Shown piece after piece: positions 18,915 through 30,906 of a stretch of DNA of 64,000 nucleotides. Origin of the DNA: Toxorhynchites rutilus septentrionalis (taxonomy: Eukaryota; Arthropoda; Insecta; Diptera; Culicidae); NCBI RefSeq assembly GCF_029784135.1, contig NC_073744.1, positions 108,233,766-108,297,765 of the forward strand. Reading direction: 5' to 3'. A program made the translations under genes and the position numbers. Numbering within the stretch: position 1 is the stretch's first letter; each line of letters opens with the position of its first letter. The notes beneath the pieces were generated by a model, which was given only the letters and a program-made list of their open reading frames with translations, ran no database searches and was not told the DNA's origin.

Positions 18915-20256
18915 AAAATCACAAAACCAAATGTATTATATGGATATTTTATGAATAGAAGACATTAAAGTAAACTCTTTCGCTTGAATGTAATTTTCAA
19001 TTCCAAGGGGAACTGGCAGATTATTTTCCAGCAACGATTAGATATTTCCACATTTCCACAAGCCCACAAGTGGTTAATACTAACTCGATAACCACCTGTT
19101 AATAGCACCTGATTGAAAAATATTTGGTCACAGTGTTACATGGATAGAAAACATTAAAATAAACTCTTTCACATGAATGTATTTTTAAATTCCCAGAGGA
19201 ACTGGCAGATTATTTTCCAGCAATGATTAGATCTTTACGGAACTTTCTCGATGCTGAATGGCATCCAAACGGAATGAATTCTGTGCGTGTATGTGTCGAT
19301 CCTTCGCCATTCACCTCCTCCAGCACGTTAGGCAACAATGTTGTCTTGTCGATGTCCTCACAAAAAATCAATGCGTATCACATCCAGAATATCGCTTAAG
19401 TATGCTTTATGTGTGTGATTGAATCGAGAGAAGGTGTGGTTTACGATGGCAATTTGGAAGGCAAACTAGAGGGGAATGAACTCTCTGAGCTCGGAACTTT
19501 CGGCGACTGAGCAATAATCGAATGCGTGCGCATACAATATTGGATACAGAAATATCCTACTGATGGGGAAGAATAATCTTCAGAAGCTTTCCTGCTAATT
19601 ACACTTGGTTGAAAAATTACAAAATAAAATGTATTTGATCGCTGTGTTATATGGTTAGAAAACATTGGAACAAACTCTTTCACATGAATGTATTTTTAAA
19701 TTCCCAGAGGAACTGGCAGATTATTTTCCAGAAATTATTAGATCTTTCCGGAACTTTCTCGATGCTGAATGGCATCCAAACGGAAAGAATTCCGCGCGTG
19801 TATGTGTGTGTAGCGATGTCTTCCCGGGGAACCGTTTGTGGCATCACTCTCCTCCTGATGGATTCCCTTCTGGCCTAAGGTGCACAAACAGGCTCTTGGT
19901 GACGCCGTTCATCAGCGCTTTTATGATAAACGAAGAGCTTCACCACAACAGCGACAACATGCTCCAATCGCTGTTCAATTAGAACTGAGTGGATTTTCGA
20001 GCGGCGCTCGCTTATATACCGATTGGTGATTTCAATAGCCTGTTTCGAGAACAATTTTAAGGCTATTGAAAGAAGTTTTTGGATCAAAAAGTAACAAGTA
20101 TATAACGCGTAGACATTTTATCTTTCGAATGAAGTGTTTATCATACCATTTCGTTCAGTTGTTCAGGAGCTATTAACGCTCAAAATCTCGGTCTCCGGCG
20201 TAACACTTTCGGTCTCGAAACTTTGATTTTACACCCCGGTATAGAAATCTTACGTC
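18915..20256 (-). mobile_element. HTE-T copy 3
   Basis: Minus-strand HTE-T with two tandem units (about 18950-19210), CA/TG-rich tract (19800-19812), TATA/initiator and a damaged 5' end: TCTTACGTC lacks ~9 bases of the terminal palindrome. It abuts the A-run before CCATTTCGAACG of an HTE-H2A, the same target tract as copies 1 and 10. Confidence 0.65.
19982..20018 (-). promoter_or_regulatory. TATA box plus initiator, HTE-T copy 3
   Basis: TATATAA (minus strand, 20012-20018) with a decayed initiator region (GAACTGAGT) about 30 bases downstream. Confidence 0.45.
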
Positions 20257-20581
20257 AAAAACCATTTCGAACGCCCTCGATGCTGCCTTGTTCTGGATTT
20301 GCCACCAAAGCAGTTTGTATGAAGAACAAACTTTTGACGTAGAACTACGTCTTTCATTAAGAGTGCCAAATCAGAAAACAGGTCACGTTTTTATGAAATA
20401 AAGTTAGCGTTAATAACTATTTTTGCTGCGAACGGATTTTGGCGATTTACATACAAAATGAATCGGAAATTCCCTAAGATTTGTTTAATATGCTATACAT
20501 TAGAATCCCTTGGTTTGTAAATGGTTAAAATTCATGAAAACTTAAAGCGTTTCTATTTTCCCATACATTTGTTTAGTCCAT

Positions 20582-20806
20582 TTGTGTGGTTTCCCGAACA
20601 GAGCTGTCAATAACGAGCAACTTATCGACGAGCAACGAAGGAGAAATCGTATGATACAAAGTCATCGTGAACAAAGGAAAAGAAGAAGAATGAAGTGGAA
20701 CACTTGCCTAGAGTGTAAACAGTGGATCTCGCTGAGGCATAATTTCATTCGGCATCGGACTGTTGAGCAATCCAGTTCACTTTGCTTTCGCTGCACTTCG
20801 ATCTAA
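20582..20806 (+). CDS. Small open frame, unknown, in HTE-D cargo
   Basis: 74 codons. Very basic (RRRNRMIQSHREQRKRRRMK), then two CxxC pairs: CLECKQWISLRHNFIRH and CFRC. The spacing resembles a small zinc-binding fold, but no family is recognised. It could be a chance frame or a captured exon. Confidence 0.25.
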   Translation: MCGFPNRAVNNEQLIDEQRRRNRMIQSHREQRKRRRMKWNTCLECKQWISLRHNFIRHRTVEQSSSLCFRCTSI

Positions 20807-20931
20807 GAATGGACCCCACCAGTGGTAATTCAACTTGGATATCGTCGTGTGGTTTTTTCAGTTCGTTTTTCGCGTTATTCGTACCGTGTGTTTTTCTTTC
20901 CGCGTCATGAATTGGACGTTTCGCATAGTGA

Positions 20932-21270
20932 GTGATGAACAAGAAGAAGAGGGAGGCTGGCTCGAGCCCTGCAAAAAACGAACGCATTGCTAGGGGCAAT
21001 AAAATTTCGAGGCAAGCGTCATCTAATGATGCACGCGATGTTGGTGCAGTGAAAAGCGCTCGCACTGAACCTAGCCTTCGCTTCGAACACCAGCGAAGTA
21101 GGCGACTTCGGGGCGTCGGTCGAAAATGTTACGGCGTTTACAGGCAGCAACCACCCCCGCTGGTGGTGAAGGCGGTTGCTCTTGACAAACTCATCAGTGA
21201 ATTCGCATCGATGGGTGTTACAGCAGAGTACAATCTGTGTGGCATAATTCAGTTTTTTTCCAAGCAATGA
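20932..21270 (+). CDS. Unknown 112-codon frame in HTE-D cargo
   Basis: Starts MNKKKREAGSSPAKNERIAR, low complexity and basic, with a proline patch (QQPPPLVV) and a short hydrophobic tail. No domain recognised and no homologous frame in the window. Possibly a captured host exon; equally it may be non-coding. Confidence 0.25.
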   Translation: MMNKKKREAGSSPAKNERIARGNKISRQASSNDARDVGAVKSARTEPSLRFEHQRSRRLRGVGRKCYGVYRQQPPPLVVKAVALDKLISEFASMGVTAEYNLCGIIQFFSKQ

Positions 21271-22199
21271 ACATTGTTGGTTTTCCGTCATAATAAGGGC
21301 TTCGTTGGTGCCTTTGAGAATGCATCAATGCATTAAACTGACGTTATGGCGAAGCAGACGTTGAGGTTGTGCACCAAAAAAAATCATTTGGGGAATACCA
21401 AGCATCTTGAATGTCGTACTGGAATGTTATAAGTCATTTGGGTTCACGCGCCAGTCGCAAAACTGCCTTCAACTAGGATTGCATTTGCACTAGTCTTGAT
21501 CATAATGAAGCAATACTACTGTTTTCGAGGTTGTTGATATTTAAAAAAGAGTTTATTTCGCTTGTTTAATCACCAAGAAAGTGAATGTCGTTCTGGAATT
21601 TTGTATGTTATTAGGTTTCGCTTGCCAGTAGCAAAACTTCCTTCTCTAAGGGTGACAGCTGCGCTTATTTCGAGTATGAGAAAGTAATGCATCTTTTTTC
21701 GAGGCTAGTAATATAAACAGAAGTGTTTCTTTTAAAATAGCGCAAAATGATGAGAAGTGTTTATGTTCCTTGTAGTTTCAAGCCACCAATGTATGGCTCT
21801 GTATGCATGCTATGGCGAACGCTTGTTTTGCGCTTGGTTTACGTTGTACGAACGATGCCTGGAGATTCAATTCCACTGAGGCAATACTAAATAACATGAT
21901 ATTTGATACTTGCAAGTGTTGTCATTGTTGTTGTTTTCTCGCGGTGCCAAAGATATATTGATATAATCGACTGTAACCGAGTCAATTGCGAAAAAGGCCA
22001 CCGGAATAGCGTTCGAGATAAATTTTCAATGCATTGACATGAAATAAATTGCGACATACGATCAGCTAGTGTATTGTTCTGCGAAGTTTTATAATATAAC
22101 AGCGTAGTTCTACGTCAACAATGCGGTCGTATCCTGGACACAACCTCCTATATTTTTTTCTTCTGCTACCTGCTGCCGTTTTGCGATTGCGTTTGCGTC

Positions 22200-22419
22200 T
22201 GCCTGTTGTTGTCTTGACGCCCACCGAACCAAAGCGCAAGCAGTTTTGCCAGCCAACTCCATCACTTCGGCAGCCGAAACTCTATAACGGCGACGCGCAC
22301 GGCCTAGCTATCCTTGCGGAGCAATTGGCGAATACACCTACGGGAAACTGCAGTCCAACACGGTTCGAGCGGGATTTTGCCTTTCCCTTCACTTTTCATC
22401 CTTTGCCATGTCCAGACAT
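22200..22419 (-). pseudogene. H2A: Histone H2A pseudogene (A-type)
   Basis: ATG on the minus strand at 22419: MSGHGKG, then TGA (GGATGAAAAG). The SRSNRV and LRKD-like blocks follow, with the shared TAG before GCCGTGCG (22290-22305). Deletions shorten the core. The downstream half reads into the AAACGCAATCGC repeat shared by all HTE-H2A copies. Confidence 0.75.
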
Positions 22420-22664
22420 GGCTGCTTGTGTTAGTTTGTTGATGTGATGTGATGCGAAACGATGTGGTGTACGGTTTGGATGAGAATGATCGTCTGGCTC
22501 GCCCGAGAATTACGCATGTGTGAGACTGCGACCAATGTCTATCTATTGAGAAATGCTCGAGTTATAAGCGTTCCAAATCTTGCATTTTTTCCTACTTGTT
22601 CAGTGTTTAGATTTTCATTTCACACCCTATATCTTCTGGTTAGACGTAGTCCTACGTCAAAAAA

Positions 22665-23391
22665 TCGAGGGGTTGTATCCGAGATACGACCGCTTAGGAC
22701 GTAGGACTACGCAATCTTTTTTTTTTAAATTTGTTGGTTTATCATTTCGGATAGTATTTGCGAATAGGTCGAAATTTGGTAAATGACCCTGAAAATGTTT
22801 AATGCGTGGTTTTGTAGACTCATTTCGAAAAGCAACGATTCTTTCTTGCCTTTGCGAGAACAATACAATGCACGCATTGCACTGAGTCTTAAACGAGAGG
22901 CATCTTCCGCGCATCGTCTTTCTACAAGCATCAAACACGCGTCTGACAGATGCACACAGTTGCAGCGATAACAATGAAACATCGCGAGAATTACCGTTTA
23001 TGAAAAATCGTTTCTCGATTCTCGGTCAGAACCGTCAACAAAGCTAGGAGCTTGTTGCATCAGAACAGAGCCGATGCACACGAGAGCAAATACGAATGGT
23101 AACTAAAAGTATCGAAGGTGTTCACATGTACAGGAAATGCACAAGTCCTAAGTTTCGCGCAACGAGAACAAGCAACACACACAAAGCCAAACACTGATGC
23201 CTAGAAGCGACATATAATATAATAAATATTTGCACTCTTCTCTTTTTTCGCCTGCTTTGCCAAGGCTGTTGTGTGGTTGGAGTAAAATTAGTAAAATTGT
23301 AGTAAAATTAGTTATTAACATTAACTTTATTTCATAAAAACGTGACCTGTTTTCTGATTTGCCCCCCTAATGTAAGATGTAGTCCTACGTC
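22665..23391 (-). mobile_element. HTE-D copy, minus strand
   Basis: From the 3' end: hairpin GGTTGTATC-CGA-GATACGACC, core GGACGTAGGACTAC, ~600 bases, then the HTE-D 5' segment (CGTGACCTGTTTTCTGATTT) and GTAGTCCTACGTC beside an A7 run. 727 bp, with no coding frame recognised. Confidence 0.6.
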
Positions 23392-23988
23392 AAAAAAAGA
23401 CATTTTATTTTTCTAATGATCATATACTTACGTTCAGTAGTTCAGGAGGTATTAACGCTCAAAATTTTGTTGCGCCGGTATAACACTCTCGTTTACGAAA
23501 CTTTGAACTTACCCCGCAGTATAGAAATGAAAGACGTAGTCCTAATAATAAATTTTGTCCCGTGTACTCTGTTTATTTTCGAGCACTTCGGTATGTGGTC
23601 CGTCACGTATGCGTAACTTATCGAAAAGTTTGATGGTATTTGACAATTAGTACCGTCATTTATTGAAAATCGCTTGATTTGGCGTAGAATTCTTGCCTCG
23701 AAGAAACACGAAGAAACAACGCTTTTCCCTTTTCTCAGTGGTTTTCTTTACACGCCTTTTTGTGGTGTTTTCATTACACATAATCGTGGACGGTCGTTCT
23801 TACACGCCATTTTGTCATCTAGAGTGGTTTTCCTTACGCACCCATCTATTTTTCTCTTTGACCGTTGTAAATTCGTCATTTCTATTTTGTGGTTTTTTAT
23901 ACACATAAAAGAACTTGTCTCAACTGGCCATTTCATTGGTTCGTGGTTTTCTTTACTCACTGAAGGCATCAAGCTATCACAACTTTTT

Positions 23989-25125
23989 GACGTAGAGCTA
24001 CGTCTTTCAGGAAAGGTGCCAAATCAGAAAACAGGTCACGTTTTTATAAAATAAAGTTAACTTTAATAACTATTTTTACGTTAATAACTATTTTTACGAA
24101 TTCTCATGATTTGCATACCAATCGAATCGGAAATTCTCTAAGATTTGTTTGATATGCTAAACATTACAATTCGCTAATCTCTAAACGGTTTAAATTTATG
24201 AAAACTGGAAGAACTTCCTTTATTACCATACATTTGTTCTGCCGATTTTGTGTGCTAATCCTACCCATATTTCGAGTGCTTATTACTCGAACATTTATTA
24301 ACAGATCGGAAAGATGTTTGCATCAATTGATAGGAAATATTTCTACGCGTCTATCACAATTAATAAAATATCATTTTTCATGAGATGAACAATTGAATAA
24401 CTATAAAATGTCAAGCGTTATTTAAACGCCCTAACTGTCAAGCTTTGATTGGCCCGATTTACGGTTTCCCCAACACAGACCTCAAAATCGATGTACCTGT
24501 GGAAATCCGCTCTGCAAATATACATGCAAGTCAGGGATATTTTTGTTCCCACCGAGCTGTGTTTCCCTAACACGAACTTCAAAATCAATGTGCCTCGGGG
24601 AATCCGCTTTGTCGAAACATGCAAGTCGGGGGTATTTTTTCCCCACTGAGCTGTGTTTTCCTAACACTGACTTCAAAATTGATGTGCCTCGGGGAATCCA
24701 CTTTGCAAATACATGCAAGCCGGGGGTATTTTTTGGTGTTGAGTACTTTTGTACTCGCTTGTCGTTGTGCAGACCGGAATATGTTTCCCTTAAACGTACT
24801 TTAAAACTAAGAAGCGTAGGAAAATCGTCATTTCAGATACTAGAGGTGAATGAACTTTCGCGGTTCGAGAACTACGTAAACATGAGATGAGCAATATTTT
24901 CAGAGTAAAATGTACATTTTTACATATTTTGATAGTCCTAGGCATCATATCAAACGTAAAAGGACGTTCATCAAATTTATTTGTAACGAAGAACATAATC
25001 TATTACAAAAATTTCGATACATTCTAAAATAATATTCGAAGTGGTAAACAAGTGGATTGCATAATATAATTGCATAGTTCTACGTCGAAAATATGCGGTC
25101 GTGTCCTAGATACAACCCCTTACAA
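23989..25125 (+). mobile_element. HTE-D copy 2 (unit 1)
   Basis: GACGTAGAGCTACGTC after TTTTT. At 25076-25125: TAGTTCTACGTCG, hairpin GGTCGTGTCC-TA-GATACAACC, then T-run. The interior is HTE-C-like with three ~92-base tandem units at 24468-24745, so HTE-C and HTE-D share modules. Confidence 0.65.
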
Positions 25126-25333
25126 TTTTTTCCACCGGTGGTTTTCTCTACACCCCCTTTTTTCTCGTCGGTTTTCTTTACACGCCATTCGCCACCAACA
25201 ATCAACTTTTTAAATACCCTTGCCGATTGATTCTATAAAAAATGTGTACACAACTGGCAGGATCGCCAATGTAAATATTTAGGGCCCGCGGTGCCTGCAC
25301 ACACGATTGCTGTAGAACCTATCGACGCAGATA

Positions 25334-25786
25334 TTGGCGGTCTAACGCAAAACGTAAACGATCGGTGAGACATCTGGATTTTGTTTTTGAACTAAGAAAA
25401 TGATGCTAATGTAACCTAAAACTTAAAAACAAATCACGTATATTTTACTTCCGGGCTTTCCAAGGTAGTTCTCACATGCAGGAATCGTACATTTTTCTAC
25501 TTGTGTTTGATTGTGCTCTCGAATTTCCTTCTTTAATTCAACCATTGTCAACATTTTTATGGTTTTCACTACTGAAAGAGGTAAATAGATAATATGTTAT
25601 ATATAAAATTGCGCAGAATTAAATTTCTTACAAACTCATCGCAATCAAATAATCTTTTATGATTATAACATTGTAATTCATGGAAAGAACTACAGACCTT
25701 CCATAAGCTCACATGGCAAAATTTAAAACCATCATCACTTTCACCGCAGCGCCGCCTAGGTGTAGATTTGTACGTTAGATCGCCAA
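25334..25786 (-). mobile_element. 453-bp MITE with TIR TTGGCGRTCTAACG, carrying a small exon-like frame
   Basis: Ends TTGGCGGTCTAACG and CGTTAGATCGCCAA. On the minus strand a CTCTTTCAG acceptor precedes a 41-codon frame from MVELKKEIREHNQTQVEKC to GSKIYVICF, then TAA. Copies lie at 28736-29188 and 55008-55458. Confidence 0.6.
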
Positions 25787-26234
25787 TTGGTCGAGCAAAT
25801 TGAACACGTCTTTCCTACTTGAGAGTCTGCACTGAATGGATGACACCACCACTGACATACCGCTGTACAATGCTGCCAGAACACGACATTAGTCATATTA
25901 ACGTTACATGACAGTGTTACAAGCACTCCAACTGTGGGAAGAAGGAATCTACAATTACTAAGCCCTGTATGCACCCTACACAACATTTGTCGATTCATTG
26001 AGTCAAATGTTGGAGTCTAACATTAGACCCAAACGTTGGCCGAATCGTGTAGCGTCCGCATTAAGATATGGGCCAAATGGTGCCAATCGGACTAGTCTAG
26101 AACAAAAGTTTCATGATTTTAAAACCATTGCAATTTTTCGTCACCATAACGACCAAAAGTCATAATAAATCACGATTTTTTGGACGTTTTATCTACAACG
26201 TACGACACATGCTGTTCGTTCGACAGTTTCGAAT

Positions 26235-26447
26235 TCAATATCTTCGGCTTCCATCATCCCATTGAATTAGAAACCCAGAGAGCACGTATTCGAGCGATAT
26301 CGATTCTTCCTTGCTACACAAGGAATTATTGATCCAGTTATAGCAACGCCACCATGCTAATGAGGTATAGGTTATTCTAGGCCACACAATGGCTGTGTAG
26401 ACCCACATAATCATTATTGCTTCATGTCCCCTTGTTCTTCCTATCAT
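26235..26447 (-). pseudogene. Non-LTR reverse transcriptase thumb remnant
   Basis: The frame contains MIMWVYTAIVWPRITYTSLAWW, close to the conserved I-Y-x-A-I-v-R-P-x-i-T-Y-x-s-l-v-W-W block C-terminal to the RT palm. Only ~70 codons survive and clade cannot be set. Repeated at 29637-29849 by the tandem duplication. Confidence 0.5.
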
Positions 26448-26531
26448 TTAGAACATGCCCATTAGGGTGCCAATGAAAATGGTCCTCTCTAATTTCAAAA
26501 AGTTACCCCATAAAAAAAGATTCACCACCTC

Positions 26532-26818
26532 AAAAAAACACCCTATGAAAAATATCAGCTCAATCGAACTTGAGGGAGAATGGCGCAAAGCGGTCAAAGT
26601 TTGAGTTTTATGAAAATCAAAAAACCACAAAAAAAAATTTCCGAGATTTCATACAATTTTAAGACATTTGGCATCAAAAAAATTTTTCGATAACCCCGAT
26701 TTCCTTTACTTTCCCTTTAGGTGATTTTTCGATTTTAAAAAAGCTCTAACAAAGCGGTCAATTGCGCCACTTTCTCTTATGTCCGATTGAGTTGATATTT
26801 TGCATAGGGCGTTTTTTT
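26532..26818. repeat. Inverted-repeat MITE at the duplication breakpoint
   Basis: Left arm AAACACCCTATGAAAAATAT and right arm (reverse) AAACGCCCTATGCAAAATAT are inverted over ~55 bases. About 287 bp and non-coding. Its terminal T-run is the right breakpoint of the 3402-bp duplication. Confidence 0.55.
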
Positions 26819-27390
26819 TGATCATATACTTACGTTCAGTAGTTCAGGAGGTATTAACGCTCAAAATTTTGTTGCGCCGGTATAACACTCTCGTTTACGA
26901 AACTTTGAACTTACCCCGCAGTATAGAAATGAAAGACGTAGTCCTAATAATAAATTTTGTCCCGTGTACTCTGTTTATTTTCGAGCACTTCGGTATGTGG
27001 TCCGTCACGTATGCGTAACTTATCGAAAAGTTTGATGGTATTTGACAATTAGTACCGTCATTTATTGAAAATCGCTTGATTTGGCGTAGAATTCTTGCCT
27101 CGAAGAAACACGAAGAAACAACGCTTTTCCCTTTTCTCAGTGGTTTTCTTTACACGCCTTTTTGTGGTGTTTTCATTACACATAATCGTGGACGGTCGTT
27201 CTTACACGCCATTTTGTCATCTAGAGTGGTTTTCCTTACGCACCCATCTATTTTTCTCTTTGACCGTTGTAAATTCGTCATTTCTATTTTGTGGTTTTTT
27301 ATACACATAAAAGAACTTGTCTCAACTGGCCATTTCATTGGTTCGTGGTTTTCTTTACTCACTGAAGGCATCAAGCTATCACAACTTTTT

Positions 27391-28527
27391 GACGTAGAGC
27401 TACGTCTTTCAGGAAAGGTGCCAAATCAGAAAACAGGTCACGTTTTTATAAAATAAAGTTAACTTTAATAACTATTTTTACGTTAATAACTATTTTTACG
27501 AATTCTCATGATTTGCATACCAATCGAATCGGAAATTCTCTAAGATTTGTTTGATATGCTAAACATTACAATTCGCTAATCTCTAAACGGTTTAAATTTA
27601 TGAAAACTGGAAGAACTTCCTTTATTACCATACATTTGTTCTGCCGATTTTGTGTGCTAATCCTACCCATATTTCGAGTGCTTATTACTCGAACATTTAT
27701 TAACAGATCGGAAAGATGTTTGCATCAATTGATAGGAAATATTTCTACGCGTCTATCACAATTAATAAAATATCATTTTTCATGAGATGAACAATTGAAT
27801 AACTATAAAATGTCAAGCGTTATTTAAACGCCCTAACTGTCAAGCTTTGATTGGCCCGATTTACGGTTTCCCCAACACAGACCTCAAAATCGATGTACCT
27901 GTGGAAATCCGCTCTGCAAATATACATGCAAGTCAGGGATATTTTTGTTCCCACCGAGCTGTGTTTCCCTAACACGAACTTCAAAATCAATGTGCCTCGG
28001 GGAATCCGCTTTGTCGAAACATGCAAGTCGGGGGTATTTTTTCCCCACTGAGCTGTGTTTTCCTAACACTGACTTCAAAATTGATGTGCCTCGGGGAATC
28101 CACTTTGCAAATACATGCAAGCCGGGGGTATTTTTTGGTGTTGAGTACTTTTGTACTCGCTTGTCGTTGTGCAGACCGGAATATGTTTCCCTTAAACGTA
28201 CTTTAAAACTAAGAAGCGTAGGAAAATCGTCATTTCAGATACTAGAGGTGAATGAACTTTCGCGGTTCGAGAACTACGTAAACATGAGATGAGCAATATT
28301 TTCAGAGTAAAATGTACATTTTTACATATTTTGATAGTCCTAGGCATCATATCAAACGTAAAAGGACGTTCATCAAATTTATTTGTAACGAAGAACATAA
28401 TCTATTACAAAAATTTCGATACATTCTAAAATAATATTCGAAGTGGTAAACAAGTGGATTGCATAATATAATTGCATAGTTCTACGTCGAAAATATGCGG
28501 TCGTGTCCTAGATACAACCCCTTACAA
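27391..28527 (+). mobile_element. HTE-D copy 3 (duplication unit 2)
   Basis: Same ends and 92-base tandem units as the copy at 23989, duplicated with it rather than by transposition. Confidence 0.65.
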
Positions 28528-28735
28528 TTTTTTCCACCGGTGGTTTTCTCTACACCCCCTTTTTTCTCGTCGGTTTTCTTTACACGCCATTCGCCACCAA
28601 CAATCAACTTTTTAAATACCCTTGCCGATTGATTCTATAAAAAATGTGTACACAACTGGCAGGATCGCCAATGTAAATATTTAGGGCCCGCGGTGCCTGC
28701 ACACACGATTGCTGTAGAACCTATCGACGCGGATA

Positions 28736-29188
28736 TTGGCGGTCTAACGCAAAACGTAAACGATCGGTGAGACATCTGGATTTTGTTTTTGAACTAAGAA
28801 AATGATGCTAATGTAACCTAAAACTTAAAAACAAATCACGTATATTTTACTTCCGGGCTTTCCAAGGTAGTTCTCACATGCAGGAATCGTACATTTTTCT
28901 ACTTGTGTTTGATTGTGCTCTCGAATTTCCTTCTTTAATTCAACCATTGTCAACATTTTTATGGTTTTCACTACTGAAAGAGGTAAATAGATAATATGTT
29001 ATATATAAAATTGCGCAGAATTAAATTTCTTACAAACTCATCGCAATCAAATAATCTTTTATGATTATAACATTGTAATTCATGGAAAGAACTACAGACC
29101 TTCCATAAGCTCACATGGCAAAATTTAAAACCATCATCACTTTCACCGCAGCGCCGCCTAGGTGTAGATTTGTACGTTAGATCGCCAA
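28736..29188 (-). mobile_element. TTGGCG MITE, duplicated copy
   Basis: Copy of 25334-25786. The A/G change at 28731 lies just outside its left end. Confidence 0.6.
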
Positions 29189-29636
29189 TTGGTCGAGCAA
29201 ATTGAACACGTCTTTCCTACTTGAGAGTCTGCACTGAATGGATGACACCACCACTGACATACCGCTGTACAATGCTGCCAGAACACGACATTAGTCATAT
29301 TAACGTTACATGACAGTGTTACAAGCACTCCAACTGTGGGAAGAAGGAATCTACAATTACTAAGCCCTGTATGCACCCTACACAACATTTGTCGATTCAT
29401 TGAGTCAAATGTTGGAGTCTAACATTAGACCCAAACGTTGGCCGAATCGTGTAGCGTCCGCATTAAGATATGGGCCAAATGGTGCCAATCGGACTAGTCT
29501 AGAACAAAAGTTTCATGATTTTAAAACCATTGCAATTTTTCGTCACCATAACGACCAAAAGTCATAATAAATCACGATTTTTTGGACGTTTTATCTACAA
29601 CGTACGACACATGCTGTTCGTTCGACAGTTTCGAAT

Positions 29637-29849
29637 TCAATATCTTCGGCTTCCATCATCCCATTGAATTAGAAACCCAGAGAGCACGTATTCGAGCGAT
29701 ATCGATTCTTCCTTGCTACACAAGGAATTATTGATCCAGTTATAGCAACGCCACCATGCTAATGAGGTATAGGTTATTCTAGGCCACACAATGGCTGTGT
29801 AGACCCACATAATCATTATTGCTTCATGTCCCCTTGTTCTTCCTATCAT
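29637..29849 (-). pseudogene. RT thumb remnant, duplicated copy
   Basis: Same frame as 26235-26447. Confidence 0.5.
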
Positions 29850-30219
29850 TTAGAACATGCCCATTAGGGTGCCAATGAAAATGGTCCTCTCTAATTTCAA
29901 AAAGTTACCCCATAAAAAAAGATTCACCACCTCAAAAAAACACCCTATGAAAAATATCAGCTCAATCGAACTTGAGGGAGAATGGCGCAAAGCGGTCAAA
30001 GTTTGAGTTTTATGAAAATCAAAAAACCACAAAAAAAAATTTCCGAGATTTCATACAATTTTAAGACATTTGGCATCAAAAAAATTTTTCGATAACCCCG
30101 ATTTCCTTTACTTTCCCTTTAGGTGATTTTTCGATTTTAAAAAAGCTCTAACAAAGCGGTCAATTGCGCCACTTTCTCTTATGTCCGATTGAGTTGATAT
30201 TTTGCATAGGGCGTTTTTT

Positions 30220-30582
30220 CGAGGTGGAAAACATTTTGTATAGAGCAACTTTTTGAACACGAAATTAGCGCGTTTTAGTTCGCGAATTTTGATGAATCAC
30301 CGTCGGGAAAAAGCTAAGCGTAGGGTTGCGTGAATTTTCACCGCTTCACGCCTCACTTGCACCGCCTCAACTGGGTACACGGCCCTTAACCGGAGATGCC
30401 ACCACTCGCCACCAGATGTCATTGGCATGGGCGGCAAATATTAAAATAGGTCCAAAAATGGGAATTCGGACCTGGACCTGAGATCATGAGGGTAATGACC
30501 GGGTCAAGAGGTTGACGACCAAGCTTGAAAAGATAGAAAGGGGGACTTGAAAAGAAACCTTTGGACGGAACGGTCGAGTTTT
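30220..30582. other. Unassigned single-copy stretch
   Basis: About 360 bases between the duplication and HTE-T copy 4, without a coding frame or window partner. Confidence 0.4.
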
Positions 30583-30906
30583 GACGTAGGACTACGTCTT
30601 TCATTTCTATACCGGGGTGTAAAATCAAAGTTTCGAAAACGAAAGCGTTACGCCGGAGACCGAGATTTTGAGCGCTAATAGCTCCTAAACAACTGAACGA
30701 AATGGTATGATAAACACTTCATTCGAAAGATAAAATGTCTACGCGTTCTATACTTGTTACTTTTTGATCCAAAAACTTGTTTCAATAGTCTTATAATTGC
30801 TTTCAAAACAGGTTATTGAAATCACCAATCGGTATATAAGCGAGCGCCACTCGGAAATCCTCTCAGTTCTAATTGAACAGCGATTGGAGCATGTTGTCGC
30901 TGTTGT
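30583..30906 (+). mobile_element. HTE-T copy 4, 5' third only
   Basis: GACGTAGGACTACGTC after GAGTTTT, then the standard 5' segment and TATATAA (30833) with TCAGTTC (30863). It breaks off in TTGTCGCTGTTGTG and continues as HTE-H2A sequence, a direct fusion of two HTE types. Confidence 0.65.

Larger units (their letters stand above)
20336..22150 (+). mobile_element. HTE-D copy 1 with private cargo
   Basis: 5' end GACGTAGAACTACGTC after TTTT. 3' end has TAGTTCTACGTCA, hairpin GGTCGTATCC-T-GGACACAACC and a T7 run. The first ~200 bases match other HTE-D copies; 20560-22080 matches nothing else in the window and holds frames of 74 and 112 codons. Confidence 0.65.
20257..22658 (-). mobile_element. 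HTE-H2A copy 2, split by HTE-D
   Basis: Minus-strand pieces 20257-20335 and 22151-22658. The 5' end GACGTAGGACTACGTC is at 22643-22658 (minus). HTE-D occupies the T-run between AACAAAC and CTTCTGC, exactly the tract used by HTE-H2A copy 1 at 2399. Confidence 0.7.
23417..26818 (+). repeat. 3402-bp tandem duplication, unit 1
   Basis: Every frame here recurs 3402 bases downstream with the same sequence. Breakpoints: starts within an HTE-T-like 5' segment (TGATCATATACTT) and ends in the T-run of an inverted-repeat MITE. The only difference noticed is A at 25329 against G at 28731. Confidence 0.9.
26819..30219 (+). repeat. 3402-bp tandem duplication, unit 2
   Basis: Direct head-to-tail copy of 23417-26818. 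It repeats the HTE-D (27391-28527), the TTGGCG MITE (28736-29188), the RT remnant (29637-29849) and the inverted-repeat MITE (29934-30219). Confidence 0.9.

Noticed and set aside
24418..24890. Protein-coding gene from the overlapping ~70-115 codon frames
   Set aside because: Frames on both strands just follow the ~92-base tandem repeat, and none is kept in HTE-C copies.
23417..30219. The 3.4-kb direct repeat as an LTR pair
   Set aside because: The units are adjacent with no internal region, no primer site and no TG..CA ends.
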